Below are positions 5,891-6,026 of a stretch of 6,026 bases of DNA, piece after piece (positions within the stretch are counted from its first letter, which is position 1; each line of letters opens with the position of its first letter). The position numbers and the translations under genes were made by a program. Under the pieces are notes generated by a model, which saw only the letters and a program-made list of their open reading frames with translations, made no database searches and had not been told where the DNA came from. The stretch is from an uncultured bacterium (lineage in GTDB: Bacteria; Patescibacteriota; Minisyncoccia; UBA6257; JAGGUH01): the NCBI GenBank assembly GCA_937877385.1, contig CALGBJ010000064.1, positions 1 to 6,026 of the forward strand. Reading direction: 5' to 3'.

Positions 5891-5921
5891 AATCAAGAAT
5901 CAAGAATCAAGAATCAAGAAT
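5891..5921. repeat. 7-bp tandem array (AATCAAG), four perfect units
   Basis: AATCAAG is repeated four times without error (5891-5918), followed by a partial AAT (5919-5921). It begins five bases after the virB4 stop codon. Perfect copies suggest recent expansion or active maintenance. The unit differs from the ATTGCCA array upstream of infC but has the same length. Confidence 0.95.
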
Positions 5922-5949
5922 TATAGAATAAGCGCAAAATGTAAGGCGT

Positions 5950-6014
5950 AAAACTAAACAAATCTAAAATCTAAAAAGTAAAAAGTAAAATCTACAACTA
6001 AAATCTAAAATCTT
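5950..6014. repeat. Heptamer-periodic A-rich stretch downstream of virB4
   Basis: Parsed in sevens: AAAACTA (5950), then after three bases AAATCTA twice (5960-5973), AAAAGTA twice (5974-5987), AAATCTA (5988-5994), a six-base CAACTA, AAATCTA (6001-6007) and AAATCTT (6008-6014). The unit AAATCTN matches that seen at 104-123 upstream of the operon. No gene, stable G-C hairpin or terminator is seen in 5886-6026, so where the operon transcript ends is unknown. Confidence 0.8.
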
Positions 6015-6026
6015 AATTTAAATTAA

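Noticed and set aside
6013..6026. Perfect 14-bp palindrome TTAATTTAAATTAA at the window end
   Set aside because: It is made only of A and T, where palindromes arise easily by chance, and it is cut by the window edge, so no function can be argued.

Overview
The window is an AT-rich bacterial fragment with five complete genes, all on the + strand, tightly packed between two non-coding flanks full of short repeats. Arginine is mostly AGA/AGG, ribosome binding sites are weak, and the VirB4-type ATPase and its TraC-like partner resemble versions known from Candidate Phyla Radiation (Patescibacteria, especially Parcubacteria-like) genomes. That taxonomic placement is an inference from gene content and style; the window has no rRNA to confirm it. 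No internal TGA codons occur in the genes, so the standard bacterial code fits better than the UGA=glycine code of Gracilibacteria and Absconditabacteria.

Layout. Positions 1-364 carry no gene. They hold an 11-bp tandem repeat, two abutting hairpins with complementary loops, a heptamer-periodic stretch with a longer palindrome, 8-bp and 10-bp tandem repeats, a 7-bp tandem array, and finally a strong extended -10 sigma70-type promoter (318-346). The five genes follow: infC (365-880, TTG start), pnp (start reassigned to ATG 873, to 2936), a YkuK/DUF458 RNase H-like protein (2959-3444), a TraC-like protein (3441-4094) and a VirB4-type ATPase (4101-5885). Junctions are 8-bp overlap, 22-bp gap, 4-bp ATGA overlap and 6-bp gap, so they look like one operon read from the promoter before infC. 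The 141 bases after the last gene contain another 7-bp tandem array and more heptamer-periodic A-rich DNA, with no convincing terminator before the window ends.

How the genes may work together. The first three act on RNA or translation: initiation factor IF-3, the 3'-5' exoribonuclease PNPase, and a putative RNase H-fold protein. The last two are the N-terminal-like and motor parts of a type IV secretion/conjugation-type ATPase. They share a reading frame and are separated by one TGA stop codon. The joining of a core translation/RNA-decay set with a secretion motor in one apparent transcript is the most unusual genic feature. The heptamer periodicity of both flanks and the paired hairpins are the most unusual non-genic ones. 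No mobile element, CRISPR array, tRNA or rRNA is visible.
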